This document shows, piece by piece, positions 1 through 5,741 of a stretch of DNA of 12,761 nucleotides; positions within the stretch are counted from its first letter, which is position 1, and every line of letters begins with the position of its first letter. Origin of the DNA: Actinomycetota bacterium (lineage in GTDB: Bacteria; Actinomycetota; Thermoleophilia; UBA2241); contig PMKK01000209.1 in NCBI GenBank assembly GCA_003157715.1, positions 1-12,761 on the forward strand, in the 5' to 3' direction. The notes below the pieces were generated by a model, which saw only the letters and a list, made by a program, of their open reading frames with translations, was not told the DNA's origin and made no database searches. The position numbers were made by a program, and so were the translations under genes.

Positions 1-1
1 C

Positions 2-628
2 GGCACGAACGCTCCGGGCGGCACCATTGCCTCGGGCGGCACGAACGGCGGCGGTGCGGCCTTCGGCAGCCCGCCAAGCGGCGGCCCCAGCGGTGGGGAC
101 GGCGGCTCGACCGGCAGGGCTCCCGGCGCCACCGGCGGGCCGGCTCGCGGAGGCGCGAGCGCCGCCGGCGGGCTGCTCGACGCAAGCAGTCCGGGCACCG
201 CGCTGGTCAGACTCCTCAAACACAACGACGCGCGCTTCAAGTGGATCGCGGCCACCGTCGGCGCCCAGTCGGCAGCCGGCTACCAGCTCGCCACGGGCGA
301 CCCGGTCATGAGCCTCGGGGGCTTCAACGGCAGCGACCCGTACCCGACGCTGGCCGAGTTCAAGGCCCTCGTCGCCGCGGGCGACGTGCACTACTTCATC
401 ACCAGCGGCACCGGCGGATCGGGTACGCCCGGCGCCGGCGCGACGCCAAACGACGGCGCGGCAGCCAATGCCGCGGGCGCCGCGGGTCCTCCGGGCGGCG
501 CGCAGACAGCGGGCGGTGGCACCTCGATGAGCGCGATCTCGACATGGGTCGCGGCCCACTTCACCTCGAAGACGGTGGACGGGATCACCGTCTACGACCT
601 GACCAGCCCCACCGGCTCGAGCTCCTGA
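2..628 (+). CDS. C-terminal part of an ArnT/PMT-type membrane glycosyltransferase (5' end outside window)
   Basis: The reading frame is open from the window edge and ends at a TGA at 626-628, leaving 208 residues of a longer protein. The first ~60 residues and a second block near residues 137-168 are Gly/Ala/Pro-rich linkers. Between and after them is the extracytoplasmic tail typical of actinobacterial dolichyl-phosphate-mannose mannosyltransferase/YkcB-like enzymes: an FKWIAATVGAQSAAGYQLAT segment, then PVMSLGGFNGSDPYPTL, then GDVHYFI, and a final ISTWVAAHF...TVYDL block. In that family the missing N-terminal part is a multi-pass membrane domain that transfers sugars from a lipid-phosphate donor to cell-envelope acceptors. 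No transmembrane segment is visible in the part present. The family call rests on recalled motif similarity; the exact donor and acceptor are unknown. Confidence 0.8.
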   Translation, partial: GTNAPGGTIASGGTNGGGAAFGSPPSGGPSGGDGGSTGRAPGATGGPARGGASAAGGLLDASSPGTALVRLLKHNDARFKWIAATVGAQSAAGYQLATGDPVMSLGGFNGSDPYPTLAEFKALVAAGDVHYFITSGTGGSGTPGAGATPNDGAAANAAGAAGPPGGAQTAGGGTSMSAISTWVAAHFTSKTVDGITVYDLTSPTGSSS

Positions 629-647
629 CGATTGCGAGGAGGAGACG

Positions 648-878
648 ATGCTCGACGACAGCGACGAACTCTCTACCACCGCGAGCGGTCGCGCGACGCC
701 CCGGCCGTCAGCGTGCGGCGCCGGACAGGGCACACCGGCCGATGTCGCGCCGGCACGTTCCCTCGCCGCGGCGGCTGCGGCCGCCATCGATGCCCACAGG
801 CCGGCCGAGCAGGCGATGGGCCGGCGCTTCGCCTCCTGCGTGGCCCGCTGGTTGAGCTGGGTCCGTGTCGACTTTTAG
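648..878 (+). CDS. Small hypothetical protein overlapping the TetR-like gene
   Basis: A 76-residue ORF starts 19 nt after the glycosyltransferase stop and has a strong Shine-Dalgarno (GAGGAGGAG around 636-644) at good spacing from ATG 648. Codons are mostly G/C-ending, like real genes here. The product begins acidic (MLDDSDEL), has an alanine run in the middle and ends with a short aromatic/basic stretch (WLSWVRVDF). I recognise no family. Its stop at 876-878 overlaps the GTG start proposed for the TetR-like gene (865) by 14 nt in another frame. It could be a coupled leader peptide or small protein, or the true N-terminus of the regulator separated by a frameshift. Confidence 0.4.
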   Translation: MLDDSDELSTTASGRATPRPSACGAGQGTPADVAPARSLAAAAAAAIDAHRPAEQAMGRRFASCVARWLSWVRVDF

Positions 879-1608
879 GCTCGCGGAGGCGGTTCCCATC
901 GCCGGCGCGGTCCGCGCCCCGGCTCACGCCGAACGCCCTGCCCTCGCCGAGCGGTCGACCAGCGCCGGCCGTCGCGTTTCGGCCAGCCGTCCGGCTTTGG
1001 CCGGCCGTCCGACCCTCGCCGGCCCGTTCGCCGCGTCGGCGGTAACGCCGACAGACGGCGAGATCCGCCGAGCGGTCGCGGCGGTGGTGCCCGACGCGCT
1101 GCGAGCTCGCGCCTACGATCAGGTGACCTTCCCCCTCGTGGCACAGCTGGCACACGTCGCGCCGGCCGACGTGGGGCGCTGCTTCCCGACGAAAGCCCAG
1201 CTGGTCCTGTCGGCCCTGCAGCCGCTGCCGCGGCCCACGCCGGAGCGGGCCGCGTTCGAGTCGTCGGGAACCGAGATCGTGACCCGCTACCTCGAGTTCT
1301 GGGAGACCGGCGACAACGCCGTCGTCCTGCGCTGCCTCTGCGTCGCAGCGGGCACCGACAAGCGCCTGGCGGCGGCCATCGAAGCGCGCACCATCGCTGA
1401 TCTGATCGCACCGTTTGCCGCCAGCGCCCGGACCACCGATGCCTGCCCGCGGGCCCGCCTGGCCGTCTCCGAACTGCTGGGCCTGGCGTTCAGCCGCTAC
1501 GTCCTGCGTCAGGAGCCGCTGGCATCGGCCGACCATGAAACGATCGCCGCATGGGCCGGACCGGCTCTCGACTACTTCCTGAAGGGCGAGCTCGGTCGCA
1601 CGGCCTGA
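865..1608 (+). CDS. TetR-family transcriptional regulator with repetitive N-terminal extension
   Basis: The product has 247 residues. Residues ~64-115 match a TetR helix-turn-helix in degenerate form: helix 1 near EIRRAVAAVVPDALRARAY, then VTFPLVAQLAHVAPADVGRCF in place of the usual 'TVRDIAAAAGVSPGTVYRHF', then PTKAQLVLSAL. Residues ~125-245 (IVTRYLEFWE..., LLGLAFSRYVLRQEPLASAD, ALDYFL) resemble the TetR_C_17 ligand-binding and dimerisation domain common in actinobacteria. Residues 1-62 are an unusual basic Ala/Arg/Pro-rich extension made of hexapeptide repeats. The GTG start at 865 has no good Shine-Dalgarno, and coupling to the overlapping upstream ORF could explain initiation. The gene ends 11 nt before the convergent hdeD stop. 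The target is unknown; the upstream glycosyltransferase operon or itself are candidates. TetR fold confidence is high, start confidence low. Confidence 0.72.
   Translation: MSTFRLAEAVPIAGAVRAPAHAERPALAERSTSAGRRVSASRPALAGRPTLAGPFAASAVTPTDGEIRRAVAAVVPDALRARAYDQVTFPLVAQLAHVAPADVGRCFPTKAQLVLSALQPLPRPTPERAAFESSGTEIVTRYLEFWETGDNAVVLRCLCVAAGTDKRLAAAIEARTIADLIAPFAASARTTDACPRARLAVSELLGLAFSRYVLRQEPLASADHETIAAWAGPALDYFLKGELGRTA
922..1029 (+). repeat. 18-bp period in-frame repeat (six hexapeptides) in the TetR-like gene
   Basis: Six consecutive 18-bp units encode AHAERP, ALAERS, TSAGRR, VSASRP, ALAGRP and TLAGPF. Units 3-5 are most alike at DNA level, around a GCCGGCCGTC core. The repeat keeps the frame and lies before the DNA-binding domain, giving a basic, probably unstructured tail. 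Confidence 0.75.
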
Positions 1609-1619
1609 GTAGCCCGGTC

Positions 1620-2417
1620 CTAGCGGGCGGCACGCGACTTCTCGCGCATCTCCTGCCAGCGCCTACCCGCCTTGCGCAGGCTGAAGGCGCCCAGCACCAT
1701 GACGACACCCCACACGATGGCGGTCAGACCGACGAAGACCCCGATAAGGGTGACCGTCGCCCCGGGCCAGGCCATCATGAGAATGCCGAGCACGATCAGA
1801 GCGATGCCGACGGCGGCCTCGTGGTTGCGACCCTCCAGCGGCCCCCTGAAGGCTGCAACCGCGCGCAGCGCGCCCCACAGCACCACGGTGATGCCGGCGA
1901 CGAAAGCCACGACTTTGAGGGTCTCTCCCGGCCAGGCGAGCAGGACGATGCCGCCGGCGATGGCGATCGCGGCGGCGCCGAGATGGGCGCCCCTCGAGCC
2001 ACCCCTGCCGAGCGTCACGAGCTGGGACACGCCCATGAACAGAAGGAAGAGCCCGGTGAGCCACACCAGGGAGCTCACGCTGCCGAAGGCATGGCTCAGC
2101 ACGACGAGCCCGAAGACGATGGCGATCGCACCAAGCGCGAGCAGCCAACCCCAGTTATGCGCGGCCCAGCCCGCCCGGCGGTCGATCAGATGCGCCTCGC
2201 GCCGGCTGACCGCCACCTCTTCTTGAACGACCACCAGCCTGTCGTCGCCCTTGCCACGCGCGGGCCCGTCGTCTTGTCTGGGCATCCAGTTCTCCCTGGG
2301 CGTCACGCGCTCGCCGGGCGGCTCGTAGTCGGGCGCCTCGCGTACGCTGGGCGTCTCGTGCTCGCTGGGCGTCTCGTGCTCGCTGGGCGCCTCGTGTTCG
2401 CTGGGCGTCTCGTGCAT
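1620..2417 (-). CDS. hdeD: HdeD-family (DUF308) six-helix membrane protein
   Basis: The product has 265 residues with six hydrophobic helices at about 90-108, 114-136, 145-162, 166-190, 202-218 and 222-246, the DUF308/HdeD layout of three helix pairs. Recurrent 'AWPGxT' turns (residues 161-166, 216-221) and 'GLTAIVWGVVMVLGAFSLRK' near the end are typical of the family. HdeD was first described as an acid-resistance membrane protein; its biochemical role is unclear and the actinobacterial copies are poorly studied. Residues 1-80 are a long cytoplasmic, charged extension that normal HdeD proteins (about 190 residues) lack, starting with hexapeptide repeats. ATG at 2417 is preceded by AGGAGGGGG (about 2421-2431), a strong ribosome binding site. 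The gene converges with the TetR-like gene with only 11 nt between stops. Confidence 0.87.
   Translation of the reverse strand: MHETPSEHEAPSEHETPSEHETPSVREAPDYEPPGERVTPRENWMPRQDDGPARGKGDDRLVVVQEEVAVSRREAHLIDRRAGWAAHNWGWLLALGAIAIVFGLVVLSHAFGSVSSLVWLTGLFLLFMGVSQLVTLGRGGSRGAHLGAAAIAIAGGIVLLAWPGETLKVVAFVAGITVVLWGALRAVAAFRGPLEGRNHEAAVGIALIVLGILMMAWPGATVTLIGVFVGLTAIVWGVVMVLGAFSLRKAGRRWQEMREKSRAAR
2345..2416 (-). repeat. Four 18-bp tandem repeats at the hdeD N-terminus
   Basis: Units at 2345-2362, 2363-2380, 2381-2398 and 2399-2416 are near identical (CGCTGGGCGTCTCGTGCT on the + strand). The first two are exact copies and the others differ by one to two bases. They encode the acidic hexapeptide series SEHETP/SEHEAP right after the initiator Met. 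The low divergence suggests recent expansion and possible copy-number variation without frame change. Confidence 0.9.
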
Positions 2418-2465
2418 CCCGACCCCCTCCTCTCGCGTCTCTCGAATGCGTCCCTCGAATCGGCC

Positions 2466-2517
2466 GCATACGACAGCCGTGAGATGCGCAGACTACTGCG
2501 GTCCTACGGCTGTATGC
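2466..2517 (-). promoter_or_regulatory. Nested inverted repeat in the hdeD leader
   Basis: The outer arms ACAGCCGT (2473-2480) and ACGGCTGT (2506-2513) pair perfectly and can extend with GCAT/ATGC beyond a small bulge. The inner arms CGCAG (2487-2491) and CTGCG (2496-2500) form a second stem with an ACTA loop. It lies 50-100 nt upstream of the hdeD start, so it could be a leader RNA structure or a protein-binding operator. No known riboswitch was recognised. Confidence 0.45.
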
Positions 2518-2590
2518 CCACGAAGCGACACACCGTATCGTCGCGGGATCCGGCGTCAGGTGTGATCGGCGAGCCGCAGCGCACGCGAGC

Positions 2591-2633
2591 GGGCCGCCCG
2601 CCGTCCGTGCTGGACACGGACGGCGGGCGGCCC
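2591..2633. repeat. Perfect 19-bp inverted repeat with 5-nt loop
   Basis: The left arm 2591-2609 (GGGCCGCCCGCCGTCCGTG) is the exact reverse complement of 2615-2633, around the loop CTGGA. Neither side has a run of T, so it is not a standard Rho-independent terminator. It sits between two divergent genes, where no transcript is expected to end unless a transcript starts further upstream. Confidence 0.85.
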
Positions 2634-2637
2634 TTGA

Positions 2638-2659
2638 CAGACCCGCTGCCGCGGGTCTG
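2638..2659. repeat. 9-bp inverted repeat next to the large hairpin
   Basis: CAGACCCGC (2638-2646) pairs with GCGGGTCTG (2651-2659) around a TGCC loop. Only four bases (TTGA) separate it from the 19-bp hairpin, so the two form a tandem stem-loop block. The junction also spells TTGACA, a -35-like hexamer, but I see no matching -10 at proper distance. Confidence 0.7.
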
Positions 2660-2730
2660 GATCTGGCGGAGGCGCCGGGAGAAGCGCCCCTGGCAAGAAG
2701 GTCACCGACAGCCAGTGTGCCGCGCCACCA

Positions 2731-2763
2731 TGAGGATTCGATGAGGATCGGATGAGAACCGGC
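2731..2763 (+). promoter_or_regulatory. Three 11-bp direct repeats, likely response-regulator binding site
   Basis: TGAGGATTCGA, TGAGGATCGGA and TGAGAACCGGC follow one another without gaps at 2731, 2742 and 2753. An 11-bp spacing puts each copy on the same DNA face and is the usual arrangement for OmpR/PhoB-type winged-helix response regulators. The block lies immediately upstream of the -35 region of the -10 box at 2790, the position expected for an activator. The regulator identity is unknown. Confidence 0.6.
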
Positions 2764-2789
2764 TTAGACTTCGCGGAGGCGGCCGCGAG

Positions 2790-2795
2790 TATAAT
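2790..2795 (+). promoter_or_regulatory. Consensus -10 box of the thiF/desulfurase operon
   Basis: The hexamer is TATAAT, a rare perfect match in such GC-rich DNA. Candidate -35 sequences (TTAGAC at 2764, spacing 20) are poor, consistent with activator dependence. Predicted transcription would start near 2802, giving a leader of about 30 nt before GTG 2834. Confidence 0.55.
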
Positions 2796-2833
2796 CGGCG
2801 GCGCCCTCTCCCCATCCCGGCAGCGAGGCGATC

Positions 2834-3877
2834 GTGGCGCACGCGACAGAAGGACCGATCCCCGGCAGGTACTCGCGACAGGTCCTCTTCGGCGGCATCG
2901 GCGCCGAAGGCCAGAAGGCCATCATGGGCTCCCGCGTGGCGATCGTCGGCTGCGGCGCCCTAGGCTCGCTGCAGGCGGAGATCCTCGTGCGCGCCGGCGT
3001 GGGCGCCGTGCGGCTCATCGACCGCGACTTCGTCGAGACGAGCAACCTGCAACGCCAGCTGCTCTACGACGAGCACGACGCCCGCACGCTGCAGCCCAAA
3101 GCGATCGCCGCCGAGCGCAGGCTGCGAGCCGTCAACTCACTGGTGGCGGTCGAGGGCCTGGTCGACGATCTCAACCCCTCGACCATCGACCGCCTGCTCG
3201 GCGGTTTCGACGTCGTGCTCGACGCCACCGACAACTTCGACGCCCGCTACCTGCTGAACGACTACGCCGTCAAGACCGGCACGCCGTGGATCTACGGCGC
3301 CTGCGTAGGCTCCTACGGCCTTACCTTCCCCATCGTCCCGGGCGAGACCGCCTGCCTGCGCTGCCTGTTCGAGAGCGCCCCGGCGCCAGGCCTCACCCCG
3401 AGCTGCGACACGGCCGGCGTGCTCGCCTCTATCGTCGGAGTCATAGCCTCGCTGCAAGCCGTCGAAGCCCTCAAGCTCGCGGCCGGCCGTCGCGACCGGG
3501 TGAGCCGCAAGATCGTGACGATCGATCTCTGGGAGAATACCTTCGACGAGCTCGAGCTGCCCGCCCGCGAGGCGCGGTGCCCTTGTTGCGGCGAGCGCCG
3601 CTACGACTACCTCGAAGGCCGGGCAGGCGCGGAGACCTCGTCGCTGTGCGGGCGCAACGCGGTCCAGGTACGCGGGGCCGAGGGCGCGACGCTCGACCTC
3701 GACGCGCTGGGCACCCGGCTCGCTCCCCTCGGCCGGGTCGAGCGCACCCCGTTCCTGCTGCGCGCCGACATCGACACCTGGCAGCTCACCGTGTTCGGCG
3801 ACGGACGCGCCATCGTCGGCGGCACCGCCGATGTCGCCGTTGCCAAATCTGTCTACGCACGCTACATCGGGAACTGA
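2834..3877 (+). CDS. ThiF/MoeB/HesA-family E1-like sulfur-carrier adenylyltransferase
   Basis: The product has 347 residues. Family members adenylate the C-terminal Gly-Gly of ThiS- or MoaD-like sulfur carriers with ATP, preparing them for sulfur loading in thiamin or molybdopterin synthesis. Visible hallmarks are RYSRQ at 12-16, the nucleotide loop GCGALG at 39-44, D65, N71 and R74 of DRDFVETSNLQRQ, K89, D133 in DATDN, a zinc site from C174/C177 (CLRC) and C249/C252 (CPCC), and C191 in SCDTAGVL at the place of the conserved thiol. Residues ~275-347 form the small extra C-terminal domain (LCGRNAVQV...DGRAIVGGT...ARYIG) known from Bacillus-type ThiF. There is no rhodanese domain. The GTG start has a modest GAGG upstream. 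The desulfurase gene follows 15 nt downstream. ThiF and MoeB roles cannot be separated from sequence alone. Confidence 0.9.
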   Translation: MAHATEGPIPGRYSRQVLFGGIGAEGQKAIMGSRVAIVGCGALGSLQAEILVRAGVGAVRLIDRDFVETSNLQRQLLYDEHDARTLQPKAIAAERRLRAVNSLVAVEGLVDDLNPSTIDRLLGGFDVVLDATDNFDARYLLNDYAVKTGTPWIYGACVGSYGLTFPIVPGETACLRCLFESAPAPGLTPSCDTAGVLASIVGVIASLQAVEALKLAAGRRDRVSRKIVTIDLWENTFDELELPAREARCPCCGERRYDYLEGRAGAETSSLCGRNAVQVRGAEGATLDLDALGTRLAPLGRVERTPFLLRADIDTWQLTVFGDGRAIVGGTADVAVAKSVYARYIGN

Positions 3878-3892
3878 GGGGCACGTGCCGTC

Positions 3893-5053
3893 GTGATCTA
3901 CCTGGACAACGCCGCCACGTCGTATCCCAAGCCCGAAGCCGTCTACCGCGCGATCGAAGAGTTCGCCCGCGCCTCGGGCGGCAACCCCGGCCGCGCCGGG
4001 CACCGGCTGGCCCTCGAAGCCGAGGCCATGATCGACGACACGCGGCGCCTCGTCGCGCGGCTCTTCGGCGCGCCGCGGCCCGAACGCGTCGCCTTCTGCC
4101 TGAACGCCACCGACGCCCTGAACATGGCGATCAAGGGCGTCGTGCGGCCCGGCGACCACGTCATCACCTCGGTGCTCGAACACAACTCGGTCAGCCGGCC
4201 CCTCAACCGCCTCGAACACGACGGCGTCATCACCCTTACCCGCCTGCCGGCGAGCGCCGACCACGTGATCGAACCAGACTCCGTGGCGGCCGCCTGGACC
4301 GCCCGCACGCGTCTCGTCGCCCTGACCCATGCCTCGAACGTGACCGGCACCATCCAGCCGGCCGGCGAGTTCGGGCGCATCGCGCGCGAACGCGGCGGCC
4401 TGCTGCTCATCGACGCCGGCCAGAGCGCCGGCGTCGTGCCCATCGACGTCGAGGCCGAGCTGGTCGACCTGCTGGCCTTCACCGGCCACAAGGGACTGCT
4501 GGGCCCGACGGGCACCGGCGGCCTCGTGGTCGGCGAACGGGTCGAGCTCGACGCCTGGCGCGAGGGCGGCACCGGCGGCGACTCCGCCGATCCGCTGCAG
4601 CCGGCCGCCCTCCCCTACCACCTCGAGGCCGGCACGCCCAACGTCTTCGGCCTCGCCGGCCTGCGCGAGGGCCTGCGCATCGTGCTCGACCGCGGCGTCG
4701 AGAGCATCGCGGCACATGAGCGTGCGCTGCTCACGACCTTCCTCAGAGCGCTTACGCGCTCCGAGCTCTTCGCGTTCTACGGCGCCGACACGGTCATCCT
4801 CGAGCATGAGGGCGCGGGCCGGGTCGGTCTGCTGTCGTTCACCATGCGGGGCTACTCACCCGACGAGCTCGCGACCCTGCTCGACCAGCACTTCGCGATC
4901 GCCGTGCGGCCGGGGCTCGACTGCGCGCCCTACGCCCACCGGCATCTCGGCACGTTCCCGGAGGGCACGACGCGCCTGAGCGTCGGCTTCCTGAGCACCG
5001 AGGACGACGTGCTTGGGGCCGCGGCCGCGCTCAACGAGCTGAGTGAAGGCTGA
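3893..5053 (+). CDS. Class V aminotransferase, cysteine desulfurase family
   Basis: This 386-residue PLP enzyme opens with MIYLDNAATSYPKPEAV, the signature of the SufS-like/TIGR01977 desulfurase group and of about its usual length. The PLP lysine is K200 in TGHKGLLGPTG, with D174 and Q177 (IDAGQSAG) contacting the cofactor ring and nitrogen in relatives, and THASNVTG conserved. The candidate catalytic cysteine is C344 in RPGLDCAPYAHRHLG, followed by GTTRLSVGFL. It would remove sulfur from L-cysteine as a persulfide and pass it to an acceptor. The gene starts at GTG 3893, 15 nt after the ThiF-like stop, with GAGGGG (3875-3880) overlapping that stop. Tight pairing suggests sulfur delivery to the carrier activated by the upstream gene, although no carrier gene is present. 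A cysteine lyase or selenocysteine lyase activity is an alternative. Confidence 0.88.
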   Translation: MIYLDNAATSYPKPEAVYRAIEEFARASGGNPGRAGHRLALEAEAMIDDTRRLVARLFGAPRPERVAFCLNATDALNMAIKGVVRPGDHVITSVLEHNSVSRPLNRLEHDGVITLTRLPASADHVIEPDSVAAAWTARTRLVALTHASNVTGTIQPAGEFGRIARERGGLLLIDAGQSAGVVPIDVEAELVDLLAFTGHKGLLGPTGTGGLVVGERVELDAWREGGTGGDSADPLQPAALPYHLEAGTPNVFGLAGLREGLRIVLDRGVESIAAHERALLTTFLRALTRSELFAFYGADTVILEHEGAGRVGLLSFTMRGYSPDELATLLDQHFAIAVRPGLDCAPYAHRHLGTFPEGTTRLSVGFLSTEDDVLGAAAALNELSEG

Positions 5054-5066
5054 TCAGAGCCGCGAC

Positions 5067-5100
5067 ACGCGACGCCGCGCGGGTCCGCGGCCGGTCGCGT
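5067..5100. terminator. Composite hairpin between convergent genes
   Basis: The outer stem ACGCGAC (5067-5073) pairs with GTCGCGT (5094-5100). Directly stacked inside, GCCGCG (5074-5079) pairs with CGCGGC (5086-5091), leaving a 2-nt bulge and a 6-nt loop. It lies 13 nt after the desulfurase stop and 38 nt beyond the end of the convergent DUF1003 gene. There is no T tract, as is common for GC-rich actinobacterial terminators. Confidence 0.55.
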
Positions 5101-5137
5101 ACCTCATTCGGTGCCGCACGACACGGGCGATGATCCG

Positions 5138-5587
5138 TCACGGCGCCGGCGGGCCGCTCTTCAGCGTCGACAGCTCGTTCGTCATCTTGTGGATCGCGGT
5201 CGTGAGCTCGAGGATCTGGTTGGAGAGCGTGATGATCTGCTCGTTCTGGTGCTCCTCGGTCTGCACGGTCTGCCACTGGGCATCGGCCAGCACCTGGCGG
5301 CGGGCGTCGGCCCGGTTCTGGCTGATCATGACGAAGGTCGACAGGAAGATCGCCTCGAGCGAGACGATCATGGTGAGCAGCCCGAAGGGGAATTTGTCGA
5401 AGCGGATCAGGATCCCGCCGAGCAGGATCCACAGGGCGAACCAGGCGATGTGCACGTAGACGAAGGTCATCGAGCCCGCGAAGGTCGTGATCGCGTCGGC
5501 GATGCGCGACTGCAGTTCCTGCAGCCGCTCCTCCTCGTGCTTCTTGAGCGCGGGGTGGCCGGTCACCGTCTCGGGACTTGCAGCCAA
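5138..5587 (-). CDS. DUF1003 family small membrane protein
   Basis: The product has 149 residues. It has two transmembrane helices at about 38-60 (SMTFVYVHIAWFALWILLGG) and 66-88, joined by the very conserved FDKFPFGLLTMIVSLEAIFL motif and followed by STFVMISQNRAD, all diagnostic of DUF1003. A charged N-terminus (KKHEEERLQELQSRIAD) and a C-terminal amphipathic stretch (residues ~92-145) rich in Gln and Glu are probably coiled-coil. The family has no established biochemical function. The start is a TTG at 5587, chosen because GAGGAGA stands about 6-8 nt upstream. It is transcribed toward the thiF/desulfurase operon and is separated from the upstream anti-sigma-like gene by about 150 nt. Confidence 0.87.
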   Translation of the reverse strand: MAASPETVTGHPALKKHEEERLQELQSRIADAITTFAGSMTFVYVHIAWFALWILLGGILIRFDKFPFGLLTMIVSLEAIFLSTFVMISQNRADARRQVLADAQWQTVQTEEHQNEQIITLSNQILELTTAIHKMTNELSTLKSGPPAP

Positions 5588-5648
5588 AGCGATCTCCTCT
5601 CGGTCGAGACGTCGTCCGCGCGCGGCGTGCGCCGGGATTCCGGCGTCG

Positions 5649-5654
5649 ATTCTA
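5649..5654 (-). promoter_or_regulatory. Possible -10 box for the DUF1003 gene
   Basis: On the minus strand the hexamer reads TAGAAT, five of six matches to the consensus, about 60 nt upstream of the TTG start. The place of the -35 box falls within the loop of the adjacent inverted repeat and is GC-rich with no good match, so support is weak. Confidence 0.3.
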
Positions 5655-5661
5655 CCGCAGC

Positions 5662-5695
5662 TCGCTCGCGACCGGCGCAGGTGTTTCGCGAGCGA
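5662..5695. repeat. 10-bp perfect inverted repeat between the anti-sigma-like and DUF1003 genes
   Basis: TCGCTCGCGA (5662-5671) and TCGCGAGCGA (5686-5695) pair perfectly around a 14-nt loop. It lies about 47 nt downstream of the anti-sigma-like stop and directly upstream of the candidate DUF1003 -10 box. It can serve as terminator of the former or operator of the latter. No T tract follows on the minus strand. Confidence 0.5.
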
Positions 5696-5741
5696 TACAG
5701 GTCTCTTGCGAGAACACCGCGCTCACGCCACTCGCCCGCGG

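Larger units (their letters stand above)
2418..2833. other. 416-bp divergent intergenic region between hdeD and thiF-like gene
   Basis: No gene is supported here. From left to right it holds the hdeD Shine-Dalgarno, a 13-bp tandem duplication (2435-2460, GCGTCTCTCGAAT then GCGTCCCTCGAAT), a nested inverted repeat (2466-2517), a perfect 19-bp hairpin (2591-2633), a 9-bp hairpin (2638-2659), three 11-bp direct repeats (2731-2763) and a consensus -10 box (2790-2795) for the rightward operon. The hdeD promoter was not resolved. Confidence 0.7.

Noticed and set aside
1612..1628. Terminator between the TetR-like and hdeD genes
   Set aside because: Only a 5-bp stem (GCCCG/CGGGC) overlapping the hdeD stop could be drawn, which is too weak in this base composition.
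1551..2744. 397-residue plus-strand reading frame antisense to hdeD
   Set aside because: The opposite strand encodes a six-helix HdeD protein with a strong ribosome binding site; the repetitive 'AGRLV' part here is only the reverse reading of the hdeD repeats.
2752..4719. 655-residue plus-strand reading frame over the ThiF and desulfurase genes
   Set aside because: Its product is Arg/Pro-rich nonsense typical of an alternative frame in GC-rich DNA, while the ThiF and desulfurase frames show clear catalytic motifs.
3137..4807. 556-residue minus-strand reading frame antisense to the same operon
   Set aside because: It is in the mirror frame of well-conserved coding sequence, has no recognisable domain and covers both genes and their junction.
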